Source of the DNA: Lophius americanus
Taxonomy: Eukaryota; Chordata; Actinopteri; Lophiiformes; Lophiidae
Reading direction: 5' to 3'
NCBI GenBank assembly: GCA_037951165.1
Contig: JBBDHG010000061.1
Span: 4,212,501-4,276,500 of the forward strand
Length of the DNA stretch: 64,000 nt
The position numbers and the translations under genes are program-made. The notes below the pieces were generated by a model that saw nothing but the letters and a program-made list of their open reading frames with translations, ran no database searches and was not told the origin of the DNA. Positions 36,116 to 49,400 of this stretch are shown one piece after another (within the stretch, counting starts at the first letter, position 1; each line of letters begins with the position of its first letter).

Positions 36116-39100
36116 GGTAATATACTGCAACAAATTACCTCAAACGTTAAGAAACTCCTTTCCTATGAACAATCTCTCATTGTTGTGCCCTATTTGGCGT
36201 CATGGTTTTATTAGTGTGGAAACAATGTGAAGCATCACTTTTATGTTAATTGAAATGTGTCTGGCAAGGATACTGGTATTGTGTCAAGTTTATTCAGTAG
36301 CCCATCAAGATGCAGTTACATTACGGACTATTTAACCCATCAAGTGTTTGAATCTAAATGAACATAATCCAAGTGCTCTTCATTATTTTGTGGTGAGCTA
36401 GTTTTTCATGAAATTTGTCAAATAGAATGTAAATGTTTTAGTTACAGGGGATATATGAATACATTACGATATATGCAGCCGAACCAATGTGATAGCATGT
36501 TCTGCGGTTTGGCGTGGTGGAGAGGCACATAGTGGCAGCTGTAGCTGAGAGAAAGCTGTTTAGCCTGTGGGTGGTTCTGGTTTACAAAAGACAGATTTGA
36601 GTAAAGGCTGAAGATGTGATGGACAGTCCATAGCAATACATCTCCCCCATCATGCATTTATAAGTCTCTAAGCTTGGGCCTTTAATAAAAAAATTTAAAA
36701 AATCAGGGCATTCCCAGACTAATCAATCTTTTGAGGTGTCTTGATGAAGTGTGCAGCAGGTGTATCATGCAAACACTACTGCATCTCTCCAAGTCAATAC
36801 TAATGCTGATGACTCACATGGAGCTGAGGTGAGGTAATACTCCACTACAGCGTTCAGGCAGTGAAGGGGCAGATTGGATTAAGGTTGTGTTCACGTGCTT
36901 ATGTACTTTACCCACACATGAACGGATATTTTTAAATCAAGAATGTGCACAACTCAGACATCAAGTGAAAGCTGATGGTGTAACGGTGTGGTGGATATGA
37001 AATGTTCTTTCAATTCAAATTATCTCTTAATGTCTTTTTCATTTTTAGCTCTGAAGATACTTTTGATGCTTGATAAGGAAGCCAGAGATTACTGTTGAGA
37101 GTTTACAGGTACATGAATGATGATCATATGGTTTAATCCTCCTGATGAAACACAATAGGATGAGTTGGAATTCTTCTTACCAACCAGTCTAATGAGTTGT
37201 AAAGCTAGGACAAGGATCTACATGCAAATGGCTAACGTCTGGATGGGATAATACCTTTATGCATGTGTGCTCATGTCCACAATTACTGAGACCTAAAAAG
37301 AAAAGAAAAATAATTAGGCCATAAGCAGTATTTAAGATCTGATGGAAAGAATGAATAGACATATTTCAATTTGTCTTTGTGCTATGAATCTACACAGAGA
37401 TGTGATGGACCTGGCTCCAAGTTTTTGATGTGAAATTGTTTGGGAGAATGAATCCATGAGTAATCCATAATGATAAGGTAGAGGTTTTTAAAAGATGATC
37501 AAAACATCCATCTTTCACTAACATTTTCAAACCTGAATTAATGTGTTGCTTTCCAAAAGTTGTTTTATCCAACAATGCCTTGTTTCAATTTAAAAAAAAA
37601 AAAAGTCTTACGGTTTACCTTATGTGTTCTTATTCTGATGGACTACCATGGAGTAGCATGGATGTTGGGCAGGTCACTGGGTTGTGAGTGTTCTGCTTTG
37701 ATGAGAAAATTAAGTACAAATAGTCCTCCTCATTTTCCACCTGTGGGTTTTATTATTTTGTAGAGAAGAGATGTGGAAATTCTCATTTGGCCAACGTTAT
37801 GACAATATTATATTGTAGTTGTTGATTTGTTAGGGAGGATGACCTCCCTCGGAACATCATTTCCACTATTATGAGCAATAGCAGATCAGCATTACAAAAA
37901 AAGAGGCATGTTGAAATACTTAAAATTGATCTTGTAGATCCCACCTCCAGAGGAGTATAAGCTAAATCAATCAATTACTCTTCATATTTTGCTCTCTCTC
38001 CTGCCTCTCAAAAACAGAGGAGGACAAACCGCCTCTGCTTCTATGGACCAGAATCCTCTGTAATAAAGGATTTAGTATCAGTCTGTTTAAATGTTAAAGA
38101 CCCGTGATGATACAAATAATATTGGTATGTCTTTTTAAAGTGTAAGTTATTGCACATCTGGCTGAACCTACAGTGTTTTAGGCTTCACACGATTCCTGGC
38201 ACTCAGTGAGCTGCTGTAATAGCCAGCGGTGAATAATACAAGCGCTAGCAGTTTGCTTTCGAGAGTCACACCGCTTCTGCACATTCTCTCCGTACAAGAG
38301 GAAACGCTGGCATCTGTCCCACCGATTCTGCATGTAAGCCCTGCTTTTATGTACACAATCACCCATGAAGCAGTCATCTTATAGATCTGGTCACCAGAAC
38401 AATGGTGGCAGTTGGTCGATTTGTTAGGGATCTGCCACCCCCTGCAGAAGTTGTCATGGAAACGCTTTGGCTCTTTTGGGGCTCTCTCTCTATATCTCTC
38501 ACACTCACATACATTGCAGCAATAGGATGTTAATGCTATACTCAACAGTGGAGCACCACAGTTCGGGTTTCCATGTGACTCCCTTGCTTACGTTATGCTA
38601 TAGTGGAAGAGGGAAACCGCTTGTAGTATATATATCAACATGGAAATGACATTGTATCTTTATTTAGTAATTGCAAGAAACGGATCTTTAAGTAAAAAGA
38701 GACGTGTCTGACTACATAGAGAGTTGAACATTTTAAACTTAAAAAAAACATCTGTTGTATCCAGCATGATCCACATGGTGCTACATAGTGAAAATATTCA
38801 TTAATCAAAGGTCTGTGAAATCCGTGTACTGCGTACAGTCATGCCTGGGTTAACATGGATTCCTCCTGCAGTCCTTATACATGCTGGGGCTCAGCAAACT
38901 GAGAAATGCCTTCTTTGCATTTTCTCCATCACAAGTTATTTTAAGTCAAAGGAAAACCATGGCTTAAGAATTCATTACATTACTCAAGACTGCAGCTGAT
39001 GAAATCACACACATTTGGTAACAGCTGTAACAAAAAAAGATGGAAAAATATACACAGTCACTGTGTATTGATTGATCGATGTTTTAGAGTTTGAAAAATA

Positions 39101-41000
39101 ATTGACCAGCATTATTCTTAGATTCTTTGACTATAATTAAACCATATAAAAACCAATTTTTAAATGATCTCTATATTTCAACTGTCATAAGTAGCTAACA
39201 ACAAACAGTCACATTCACTGTGAGCTCGACGTTTTGATATCCAATAATACAAGGACATTTTAAGGAATTGTGAGAAGTCGTAGAGAAAGAAGTAAAAAAG
39301 AGACCCAAAACAGTGCCAGCAAAATCCCATCAGTTTCTCAGTTCAATCGCCGAAAGAATACTGATGAGTTAGTATTTCAAGATGACAAAAATTTGGGTTT
39401 GTAATGAATTTAGTGATGAATTCTAAATGATTAAAATGTAGCATGTATGTTAGTCATTCATTCATTCATTCTTTATCGTAACAGCTTATAAATGTTAGTC
39501 AGCTGTTGTTTAATAAAACTTACACTGCTAACACTGGAGATGGCACAGAGCTGTATTGTATGCATCTTAATAAAGGTTTTTGTCTTACCAAAAAATACAC
39601 CGATCAAAATTTGGTTCGCTGAAAAAATATATAAAAGGACATATTGTTGGAAGAAAATAAAGAACCAATGAACACTGTAGTAGTAAGCATAAAAAAAGGA
39701 CCCCTAAACTTCGCCTCTTCGCCTTCTCAAACACACAAACACACACAGGCAAACACACACACGTTATGCAAGTTCTCTAATATTGAGTTCCGTGACATGA
39801 AGCTGTCCAGATGTAGCCTATATATTTTTGTTCTGAAAATAGAATTAGCCTACAAAGTGTTTTCTTACACATTCTTGTATTGATTTTGAATTGATCTCTT
39901 GATTGATAGACTACCCTCTCTGATCTTTGAGTAAACGGTAAATATAATATTTCCTAAGAATTTGATTCTAGTCTACGTCACCCTTGTTTAAATTGAGCAT
40001 AACCCTCTATCGACCTTTGACTGAGGATGTTAGCACATTGCAGAATTGGCTGGATATCTACTGCTCTTTTGTTGGGTGATAATGTTTTTAAGAAGAATAA
40101 ACTGTAAGCAGCACACAGATACATTTGGAAGAGAGTGTGTGTTCAATCTCATACTGACGTCACCCGAGAGCATTGAGTCCTGCACCGCAGTAGGTCCTGA
40201 GATGAATGCACAATATTTAAATATAGCCTACCTGGTTCTCTCGCTCCACCCTGTGGGCTCACAATGTAAGCACAATGACACAGAGCAAGGGAGAGGAACA
40301 AAACCAAGATAAACTACATGTATGAGACATGGATCATGTGAGACGTGTGGAGAAAAAAAAAGCAATACTAAATTGGATTTGCCATTTTAAAGCAACATTG
40401 TCAGTTACCTTAGCATTAAATAACTATTTAACTATAATGTCAAATTATGTCATGTCAGCTCAGAATCAACCTTTCACTCAACACTGATCTGTTCCAAATA
40501 TTACCACTGCTTCACGCAGCTAAATTGTATTTAAATATATGTTTTTAAAAGCACAAGTGAACTCTGTAGTACTTTCAGAAATATAAATCAATTGGAGGTG
40601 GATATTGAACCAATCAAACAGTTATCCTAATAAATAAGGACAATTTGTCAACTGGCTAAACACTAAAGAAGAAAAATTAGTCGGCCCAACCGATCATCTA
40701 AACTTCTATTTAAACACCTTAAAAATCAGTTATTGCTAAGCAATCCTACTCCTTAATGCTGAAAATATATTAAGGCGTGCGATGTTCGATGAAATGTCCT
40801 TTCACTTTATTTCATTTCATTGTTTGATTGTTTTGCATAATTTGGGCTAAATTTTTAACCTATACAGAGAAGATTTGAAACGTTTCAGAACTTTGGACAG
40901 TTCCTCAAACATTTCTTTAAAGAATCCAACAGGGGGCACTAGTGACACTGTGAGGTGATAAAAGTGCAGGCTGTTTACTCTATGTCCATTTAACGTATCC
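36116..41000 (+). other. dlg4 intron 1, last part
   Basis: Contents seen: an A tract near 37591-37604, an RFX-like GTTGTCATGGAAAC at 38450-38463, a TTCA run near 39455-39470 followed by a possible retroelement-tail relic, and a short CA tract near 39730-39762. No exon was recognised. Confidence 0.55.
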
Positions 41001-41008
41001 CAGCCTTA

Positions 41009-41009
41009 G

Positions 41010-41075
<66 letters not shown>

Positions 41076-41098
41076 TGTGTGTGTGTGCGTGTGTGTGT
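41009..41098. repeat. (GT)n microsatellite
   Basis: About 90 bp of GT with a few GC interruptions, 0.5 kb upstream of the alternative first exon. Confidence 0.95.
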
Positions 41099-41232
41099 TT
41101 GTATTTTCATGCTACCTTTGTGTAAATAGATTTATATTTGATTATGTCAGATCTCTCTATTGAGTATCTTCATCGCTCTCCCCTCATGATTCCAGCTGCG
41201 TATTGAGTCTAAACTTTACGGTCAATTAAAAG

Positions 41233-41330
41233 GAGAGAGGGAGAGAGAGAGAGCGAGAGAGCGAGAGAGCGAGAGAGAGCGAGAGAGAGAGAGCGAGAAA
41301 GAGAGAGAAAGAGAGAGAGAGAGAGAGAGT
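41233..41330. repeat. (GA)n microsatellite with GAGC interruptions
   Basis: About 100 bp of GA/GAGC/GAAA purine repeat, ending about 270 bp before the alternative start codon. GAGA-type tracts are common near promoters, but function is unproven. Confidence 0.93.
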
Positions 41331-41439
41331 AGATCATGGATAACGTTTCCAGTGTTAAACCATGGCTGTTAGTCTAAATGCAACGAATATGATTGATCTG
41401 AGGATGCATAAAAACCTGCTTCCTGGACCGGAGTACCGC

Positions 41440-41601
41440 TCCGACCACGTTACAACCTTGCACCCCGTCAGTTAAACGGCATTACCGACCGATCGACCTC
41501 CCCCCAACCCTTTCCTCCTCTCGCGCCGCGGTTGTGTTTGAGTGGCGGCGGACCGAGGAGCTGAGGTCTGTGCTGTGTGTCTGGTGTGAGGCTTCGGACT
41601 G
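41440..41601 (+). promoter_or_regulatory. Putative promoter and 5' leader of the second dlg4 first exon
   Basis: CpGs cluster here (TCGCGCCGCGG, GGCGGCGGACCGAGG) in sharp contrast to the CpG-poor intron around it. No TATA box is obvious. An in-frame stop at 41587-41589 precedes the first ATG, so this segment is leader rather than coding. It is read as a CpG-type internal promoter. Confidence 0.6.
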
Positions 41602-41703
41602 ATGTCTCTGCCTGTCAGGAATTTAAAGTGTCTCTCGCCGGTCATGTGCCAGTGTAAGGTCATCTGCAGCAACCGGACCCTGTCTCTCATGTTCGGGTGC
41701 AAG
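41602..41703 (+). CDS. dlg4: dlg4 alternative first coding exon, PSD-93-like N-terminus
   Basis: 34 codons end CGGACC...TGCAAG|GTAAGC, a strong donor in phase 0. An in-frame TGA lies at 41587-41589. There are two possible starts: ATG 41602 (weak context, C at -3) giving MSLPVRNLKCLSPV before the second, and ATG 41644 (G at -3) giving MCQCKVICSNRTLSLMFGCK. The latter aligns almost residue for residue with a DLG2/PSD-93 N-terminus (CHCKVACTNNTLSLMFGCK, from memory). The Cys-x-Cys at its start would be a palmitoylation pair like that of PSD-95 alpha. Spliced to 53324 it continues into KYRYQDEE. The shared sequence with DLG2 and the clean splice phase make a coding exon likely. Which ATG is used is not settled. 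Confidence 0.82.
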
Positions 41704-44700
41704 GTAAGCCGGGGCTGCGAACGGCTGGTAGTGCAGGATCGTTTAGTTTAGCCAAAAACGGAGCAAGCAATCCGATCGCCAAGAAAACGCGCTTTTAAAT
41801 TCGTTGAAAGGCCACTTCGGTTAATTGGCACAGGGATCCCACTTCTCTACGGTAAACACGCTTCATTCACAGCAAATCACCATTACGGCAGCGCGCGCCT
41901 TCATGCCCATAGATGGCAGATCTCCATTTACACGGAGCAGGCGACAGCATCCTTGGCAGGCAGGGTTGTGTTTGTTGGTAGCTCGCCTGTAATGTATGTT
42001 GAAAGAGATTTAATGAATGAAACATCGATCGCCGTCCAGTGGACTCACTTCTTCTCAAGGATTCTCTTCCAGATCATCCAATGCTCCATCTCTGCTGGTT
42101 CATTTACATTTGGATTTGCATCCTAGCAAAGCAAACTGCATGGCATGCATGCGACCTTGGAGACTTTACCGCTCAGGGCCACTTAAATATCCTTCATTTT
42201 CAGGGAAAGTGTACTGAAGCTCAGTCTCAGCTGTAATTCAGGTAACATGAGCACCGTCCCTGCTGTTTATAGCCTGCTGAGGAATCAGCTGCTTTTCAAA
42301 GCTGATATTTATCTTTCAATCAATTAACGTTTTTTTTTCATAGCACATTTCAAACAATGTTCAAGCCTTTCAAGGTGCTTTTGAGTCTACTATAACGAGA
42401 GAAGTTAAAAATAGGATGCAAAGAATGATAATCACCATTTAGAGGCCAGAGCAACACATATGTGTTGTGAAGAAACAAAAGGATGATAGATAAACGTAAA
42501 TAGAAGTAAAGGCGTTCAAATAAAGGCATATTACGCATCACGAGTAAATGTTTTAATGGAATATCAAAAGTAATAATAAAGAAAAATAAGTAATTATGAC
42601 TTAGATGTTTTGATCAAAATGAATAAAAACAATTGAATTATAAGTCATTACATAAAAGCCATACTGAATAAATGGGTTGTTTTTAGTTTACATTTAAAAT
42701 GATCAATGTTTTTATTTTCCTCTCAGATCCTTTAGAAGGTTGTTCCAGTGGTTTGGAGCCCAGCCAAATATTTTTGTCCTGCTCCAAGGAACAGGTCAAA
42801 CAGAAGAAGGAGAGGATCTGAGGAACTTTCCCTGTTCATAGATCTGATATTTTGTGGCAATGCCATGTGGCAACCAAATAATTTTAAAATCGGTGTTGAG
42901 ACTTTTGAAAGAAATATACATATGTGTGTGTTAGCACTCATTGAGCAGTTTATTGAAGCAGATTTTTTCTGTGATTCGACCAGAAAGGAGAGTTTAGCAT
43001 TAGTCTATAAGAAGTATTTATTATTAGTTTTTCAGTTGCTTCGAGAGGGAAATGTGTAAGGGAAAGATTTTTGGGATGTCCTTCAAAAGATCAAATGCTA
43101 CTTTGTGACACAGTGACATAAGAAATCTTAGAAAGAGTCTAAAATCACTACTAGATTTTTTTGCTTCATCACATTCTCCCTCCCAGCCTCAGGTGTGGCA
43201 GCTTAGTGTTTCCCTCCATATGGCTGCTTAGGCTGTTGGTCCCTAGAAGCCAAATCCAACCCACTTCTCTGCTCTGGAGAATCTTTGTTCATACACTTCA
43301 TAAAGTCATGTATATTAACTGAATGCACGGATTCAGTTTCACTGCCTGCATTTTGAGTAGGTAGCTATTATTAGTTATGCAAAGTTTTTTGTTCTGTTAT
43401 TTGCACATTTTGGGGAGAGGGGGGTTGGGGGGGTTGAAGGTGAGGTCTTACCGTGCTCAATGTGAGTATTACAGACACAGATAATTCCGTGTGTCCCCGC
43501 GCCGCACACTATCCTGGTTAATATCTTCCTCTGTTTTCACCATCTGAGATGCCACACCTCCCTTTTTATGAAACATTAAAATTATTCTCCACAGACTCCA
43601 ATTGCCTCCACACTCATCTTGAAATGCTGAAATGAAACTCCCAAACAAAGATCTGGCTTTTAATAAGAGCAGATATAAAAAAAAAAAAAGAGAATCAACC
43701 ACTGTATTAGAATAGACTGCGCCTGGTTTAACAGATCGTGGTAATTATGGTGGGGTTCAGTGAATTTCAAGCACATAGTTCAAGCAAATAGTTCATATTT
43801 TGTGCAAAAATCCTTTCTTAACCAAGTTCCCTTTTTCAATCACTATATACAAACACACTCGATTTTGTTTGATGAGCCATCCTGATATTTCCCTTTAATT
43901 AGCTTGTTAACTCTTGTGTACATGCCCAAATACCTGCACTGCACACACATCATATATATATATTTCGAGGTCGCCCACAACCAGCTTTTAACCAGTCTGC
44001 TCAAGGCCTGTGGTGGTTTGTTATTGATGAGATTTCATTGGTCCATATCATATTATTGTCCAGTATAGTTCATGGTTGTTTGGTTATTGTTTTTCACATA
44101 TCTTATCTTTATTTATATTTATATTCATTGGATTGATTTCCCAGGAATTCTCCAGGAATAACATAAGTTAGGAACGACTTGCTACTTCTTAAGGTAATTT
44201 ATTTTTAGCATGATGCTTGTTCTTAAGCAAAATCCCCTACAGTATTTTTGAGTCAAATTAAATCCAGAAACTTAACTAAAAGGGTCTTTTTGTGTTTGGA
44301 AGCATTAACTAGTGTTCTCTTTTATGCTTAGTGTTCATCAATGACCTCACCACATTAAATCAAGACAGACGTCCTCATGAATGCTTGTATTTAAGCTACC
44401 ACTCAGTACAGCGTTTATATTTTAGGCCAAATAATGTCAACCAGCAAAAAGATAGAGATTTAATGGTAACAGAGTATTAGACTAATGAATGATTTATGAA
44501 TCAGGGATTAGTGTGCCTCACCTCAATATCAGGATTAATGATTACCTCATCGTGAGAATCAATGCTCAGATTCTTACTGACAAACGGACAGGAATACGAT
44601 TTGCTGTCAGTCATTACCAACCAACCAATCACATGATTAGGAGTAATAATCTAGAGAATGCCAACAGGATACCAAAGTAGAGGTGGTCTGCTTTGCTGCG

Positions 44701-45060
44701 CTGCACATTGGTACTTTGGCAGTCTGTCCATTATAATTGTATAACACAATTGTGTGTGAGGTCCTGCTGTTGCTGTGCAGTCCATTTTTACAGCCTTACA
44801 AACAGATATTCCTCCTACAGATTTTACCTATTTAATCCTGATGTTAGTGTAGTCTTGTTTTGTAAAGAGCAGTGAGCAACTGAGAGTAAGTTTGAATTAT
44901 TGCAGCAAATAAGAAAGTTCGGTATTAGACATTTATCAACGCTCAGTTCACAATCAGCTATTTGCAGTCACCTCTACCTTACTAATTATTTCACTGAAAA
45001 ATCTGGGATATTATGGAATCGGCATCGACTCCATCGTGTCCGCTGCTTAAGCAAATCCTT
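41704..45060 (+). other. dlg4 intron before exon 2, first part
   Basis: Contents seen: possible dispersed repeat pieces at 42330-42860, and a G-rich motif at 43419-43437 identical over 19 bases to one in the alpha leader. No exon was recognised. Confidence 0.55.
42690..42860 (+). mobile_element. Possible dispersed repeat fragment
   Basis: The run AGATCCTTTAGAAGGTTGTT followed by CCAGTGGTTTGGAGC resembles a repeat phrase common in teleost introns (…CTTCTGGAAGTTTGTTCCAG…GGAGC). The class was not identified, and this is pattern memory rather than an alignment. Confidence 0.35.
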
Positions 45061-45069
45061 CATGTTGTC

Positions 45070-46440
45070 GCAAAATTTCAAAATTGATTCCATGGATCAA
45101 TTTCAGATTTTATGTCCACATAGAAATTAGTGTTAGGTAGAACTGGAGTGATTTTGGGAAAGGTGGATTGTATGTTTTCCAACACTAGGGTGAGCTTAAT
45201 CACCAATTGTTTTGGACCATAATTTTGCGACCGTTGGTCCATTAGTCCAGATTTGGTGTACACTTGAGAAGATATATCTTGAACACATTGTTTTTAACTT
45301 AATAATTCATATTTTACTCAGTAGGGGGAGCTTTTTACAAAAACACAGTTTTTGGGACTTAGCTTTTTATTTGTTTGTCTGATTTACTCCAAACTCAGTG
45401 CATATTAATCGGCATGGGGAGATCTATCTTGTAAATGTCATATTTTACTCTCATAGTTCATATTTTACTCACTAAGGTGAGCATTTTTCATGAATCATTT
45501 TCAAACTTTATGCTGACTTAAACATTAGTTGGAGGAAGAACTGAATTTATTTTTAGAGAAATCGACCCTTCATTTCTGACATTAGGCGGAGCATTATCGA
45601 CAAATTCTTTGGGCCATAAATTCTTAAGCACTAATCTGATTTTGTCCAAATGTTGTGCATATGACTCAAGTCAAGGAGATCAATCTTGTATATATCATAT
45701 TTTACTCTAAAAGTTCACATTTTACTTACAAGGCGGAGCTTTTTCTTTCAAAAAACGCTTTTCAGGACCTACCAAATCGCTTTCAAACTTTATATCAAAA
45801 TAGTCCTTTGCCCGAAGAAGAACTGCACTGATTTTGGGATGGGTCCGTTGTATGTTTCTGACACTAGGGAAGCTTTATCTCAAAAAGTTTTCTGGACATA
45901 ATTTCCCATCCGTTGGTCCGACTTTGTCCAAATCTGGAAAAATGTGTCCAAAATTTTACGGAAAACAATGTTTTCCAAACATAACTTCCTAACCATTGGT
46001 CCAATTTTGTCAGAATTCCGTGCATATGAATCGACTCAAGGAGAGCTCCCTTGTATATGTAATATTCTACTTTAAAAGTTTATACATTTCTCATGAGAAG
46101 GAGCTTCTTTTTTTTCTTTTTCTTTTTTTAACAAAAATAATTGTTTTCCAGGCATAATTCAAAAACTATGTCTTGAATCATTTTCAAACTATATACCTCA
46201 ATAGATTTTTATTCCGAGGAAGAACTTGATTCATTTTGGGAAAGATTGGTAGTATGTTTTGGACACTAGAGAAGATTTATATATAAGTTTTAAGTTTTCT
46301 AGACATCATTTCCTATCCGTTGGTCCGATTTAGTCCAAACTTGGTGCACATGAATCGACTCGAGGAGATCTAACTTGTTTAAATTCTGTTTCACTCTAAT
46401 AGTTTCTATTTTACTCACCAGGGGGAGCTTCTTTCAAGAA
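45070..46440. repeat. Degenerate long-period tandem array
   Basis: A composite unit recurs four to five times. Landmarks are GATTTTGGGA..GGT..GTTGTATGTTT (near 45153, 45547, 45831 and 46231), CCGTTGGTCCGA.TTTGTCC (near 45231, 45911, 45992 and 46317), TCATATTTTACTC followed by a GGGGGAGCTTTTT block (near 45322, 45476, 45735, 46095 and 46420), and CATTTTCAAACTTTAT. Spacing is roughly 280-400 bp because units have gained or lost segments. Divergence is substantial, so the array is old. I cannot assign it to a named satellite or transposon. Confidence 0.8.
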
Positions 46441-49400
46441 AAAAAATTATATATTTATATTATAAAAAATAATGTGGACAAATTTCCAATTTAACCTGAG
46501 GAGTTCAATAGGGTGTTTGCTTGCACAACGAAGGGGAATGGGGACCTTTTCGGGGATATACCCAAGCTGTGGGGGGCGACAGCCTAGTTCTAGTCTGCTC
46601 CTTTGTGCTCCTGTGTTATTAAACCATGCTACTCCTGTAGCTGCTGTTGTGTGAGCATTGAATGTGCTGGCCAAAGATGTTCCTGTAGATATCCTCTGCA
46701 TCAAAAGAATGCTAAATATAGTCAAAGCTGTAAAGCGGATGTATGTATAAAAGTAAACAGTGTCTGAATGATCTGAATGATCAGTGAGGAGCATATAGGT
46801 TTCCTGAGAGGCAGGCTTATTTGAAAGAACTAAAATGTTCAAACTCGCCAACATAATCCTTTCCAAATGTCAAAAACCACTGGAACGGAATCTGCATATT
46901 ATTGCAAGATGTGTTGCTTAGTTACATGGTGTGTCACTAAATACCTTCTGTCTAGCACATTAGTGTGGCTGCAGAAAGGGCGGTGGGCTACAAGAATCAT
47001 CAATCCAGACCATTATTACATGTAGTTCACATCATTGGTGCTTTTAATTTATTTAGATTATCAGTTAGCGGTGGCGTCCACTGTTAAAAGTGTTGCCAAA
47101 TTCATCCTCCCTGTGGTGCGCACACAGAACCAATAAGTTGTGACACCAACATCTTTATATTACCAAATATTCTTTTAGGTCTCAAGAAGAATTTTTGATT
47201 TGGGTTGGGAAAAGTGGAACTGAGAGATACAAATTGGAAAAGTTTGATAACATATTTAAACGTATTCCCTCTATGAATCAGTCTCATGATCTCAGAGACA
47301 CACAAACAGCTTTTGCAGATATTGCCAGTGAGCTAGCTGCAGCAAAGGAATAAATAAAAAAGAAACTATGTTGTCACTCTACAAAAGCATTTTTCTCCCA
47401 GAATATTTAACAATCAAAATATTGCTGGTATATGTATGTACTGAAATGCTTTATTCTCCAATTGTTTGATATGAGAAGCAGGCGCCGTTATTTACACTTT
47501 GAAACTTTCACACATATGCTTGAGATAAGTTTCGAAATTATATATATTTATTTTATGGAAAGCTGTTAAGAAAGGAAAACAATGATTAAAGGTGCTGTTT
47601 GATAATCATTGCTCTGCACCAAGGAGCTGTTTCTGATTAGTTTCTGCAATGATGACAACAGGACACACTGCAGCTATTAATTTTTGTAGTGACACCATTA
47701 ACCACACATCTACCGTATCCTCTATGGGGAGATGCTGGGGGAGGGGTTAACAGGACAATTCCCCACTACAAGTGCAACATACACAAAAATGTATGTAGTC
47801 AGCATAAAAATGGTGTGTGCATGCTTCTGTGGTCAGAGGGGGAGGGGATGCAATGATCAAGACCACTGAGATCTTTCAGGAATACGCTGCTTCTGACCTG
47901 CAAACCATAAAATAACACTCGATTACAGGTTTGTGGACCAATTTAGTGTAGCTGCGTGATAGACCAAAATATAAATATATTTTAACTTTTCGTGGCAATG
48001 ATGTCTCTGTCAATTTTTATTGAGAGTTTAACACGAAAAGAAAAAACAACAACATTTAATTTAGAACATACATACAACATTTATGTTTGGAATTTTTTTT
48101 GCTGTTTGGGGTTTTTCTACAGTTTTCACAATCCATGAGTATTATTTTGCAATGTTAGTGATATGGTATTTATCATAAAAACTGGGCTTGATTCATGTTT
48201 CCATTCAGTCTACGACAAAACAAGATGGAATCCTTCCCTCTTTACTAGCCCCAGCAGAAGCACCCACCGTGGCACCATTTACCATATCTATGACTCTATT
48301 CTGTTTATTACATTTGCAGATGATGCATCCGCGTGGGTCTTATCAATGATGAATCATGGCACAGAAATGAGATTGAGAATCTCATTAATTTGGGTTATTT
48401 GAACATCAATCAACAAGCAATTAAGAGCTTTCCAAAATCAAATCTAAGGAAGACAAGATATGTTTAATTTAAGTGTGGAGCATGTAACCGGGGAGTTTAT
48501 TTTTATTTGATGACTTTTCTTGTTTCACTGTGGTAATATCACCCTTCTAGTAGCGAATACAGCCCAACAGCACTTTATTTTTATTTTCAGAGAATGTGGT
48601 TGGTTGGATGAGACACTTATGAGCTTCAAAACAATGTTCTCTGAAAGTCATTTTATACATTTGATCAAAGGTTCACTAAAAAGTGCTTCTGTGTTGAAGA
48701 GGAATCTAGATTGTTTATCATATCGTGTACTAGTGCAGTGGAGGTGATGCTCAATATGAAACAATTCCGCTCTGTGGCCGAGAAGCCCCTCTGTGTCTAA
48801 TAACCACTTACACAATATTACAGCAGAGCCTTCTGGAGCTCAGTTTACATAATAACTTAATAGATACACAATAAATACTAATTAAAAAAACAAAAAAATA
48901 ACCATTTCCCTTGTGCTGTCTTCATATCAGTATTATTTGGAAAGTACTTTATAATTTGCACGGTTAATAAAGCCATCTTTCTGTGGGTGGCATTGTATTT
49001 GCTCCAGTGTGAGTTTATAGTATTACAAAGACAAAACAGACTTTCACCTATTTGGACAATTTAGTTGATTCCAGTGCATCTGCATGGAATGGTAAAAAGC
49101 CCTTATTTGTTACAGACCCATTTTTGATTTGGGTTGGATGGAATCATACATCAGATCCTCCCTAATGTAGCTCTAAGCATTCTGCCCCATGGCAAATGAA
49201 AAGTCTGTTGTTGTTCCTGCAACATGCAAAGCTTCAGGATCATTCCCCTTGCCCGAGTGCTGCTGTGATACACCTTGGAGAACCGTCTGAATTTAATGTT
49301 GGCTGAAGAGAATAAGCACATTTCTTGTCTTTGAAGGATTAAATAGTTGTACTGATAATTGTTGGCTGTCGGTAATGGCATTTGTGAAAATATATAATGA

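Noticed and set aside
46447..46866. 139-residue minus-strand frame
   Set aside because: No motif recognised. It begins in AT-rich sequence and lies next to the degenerate tandem array.
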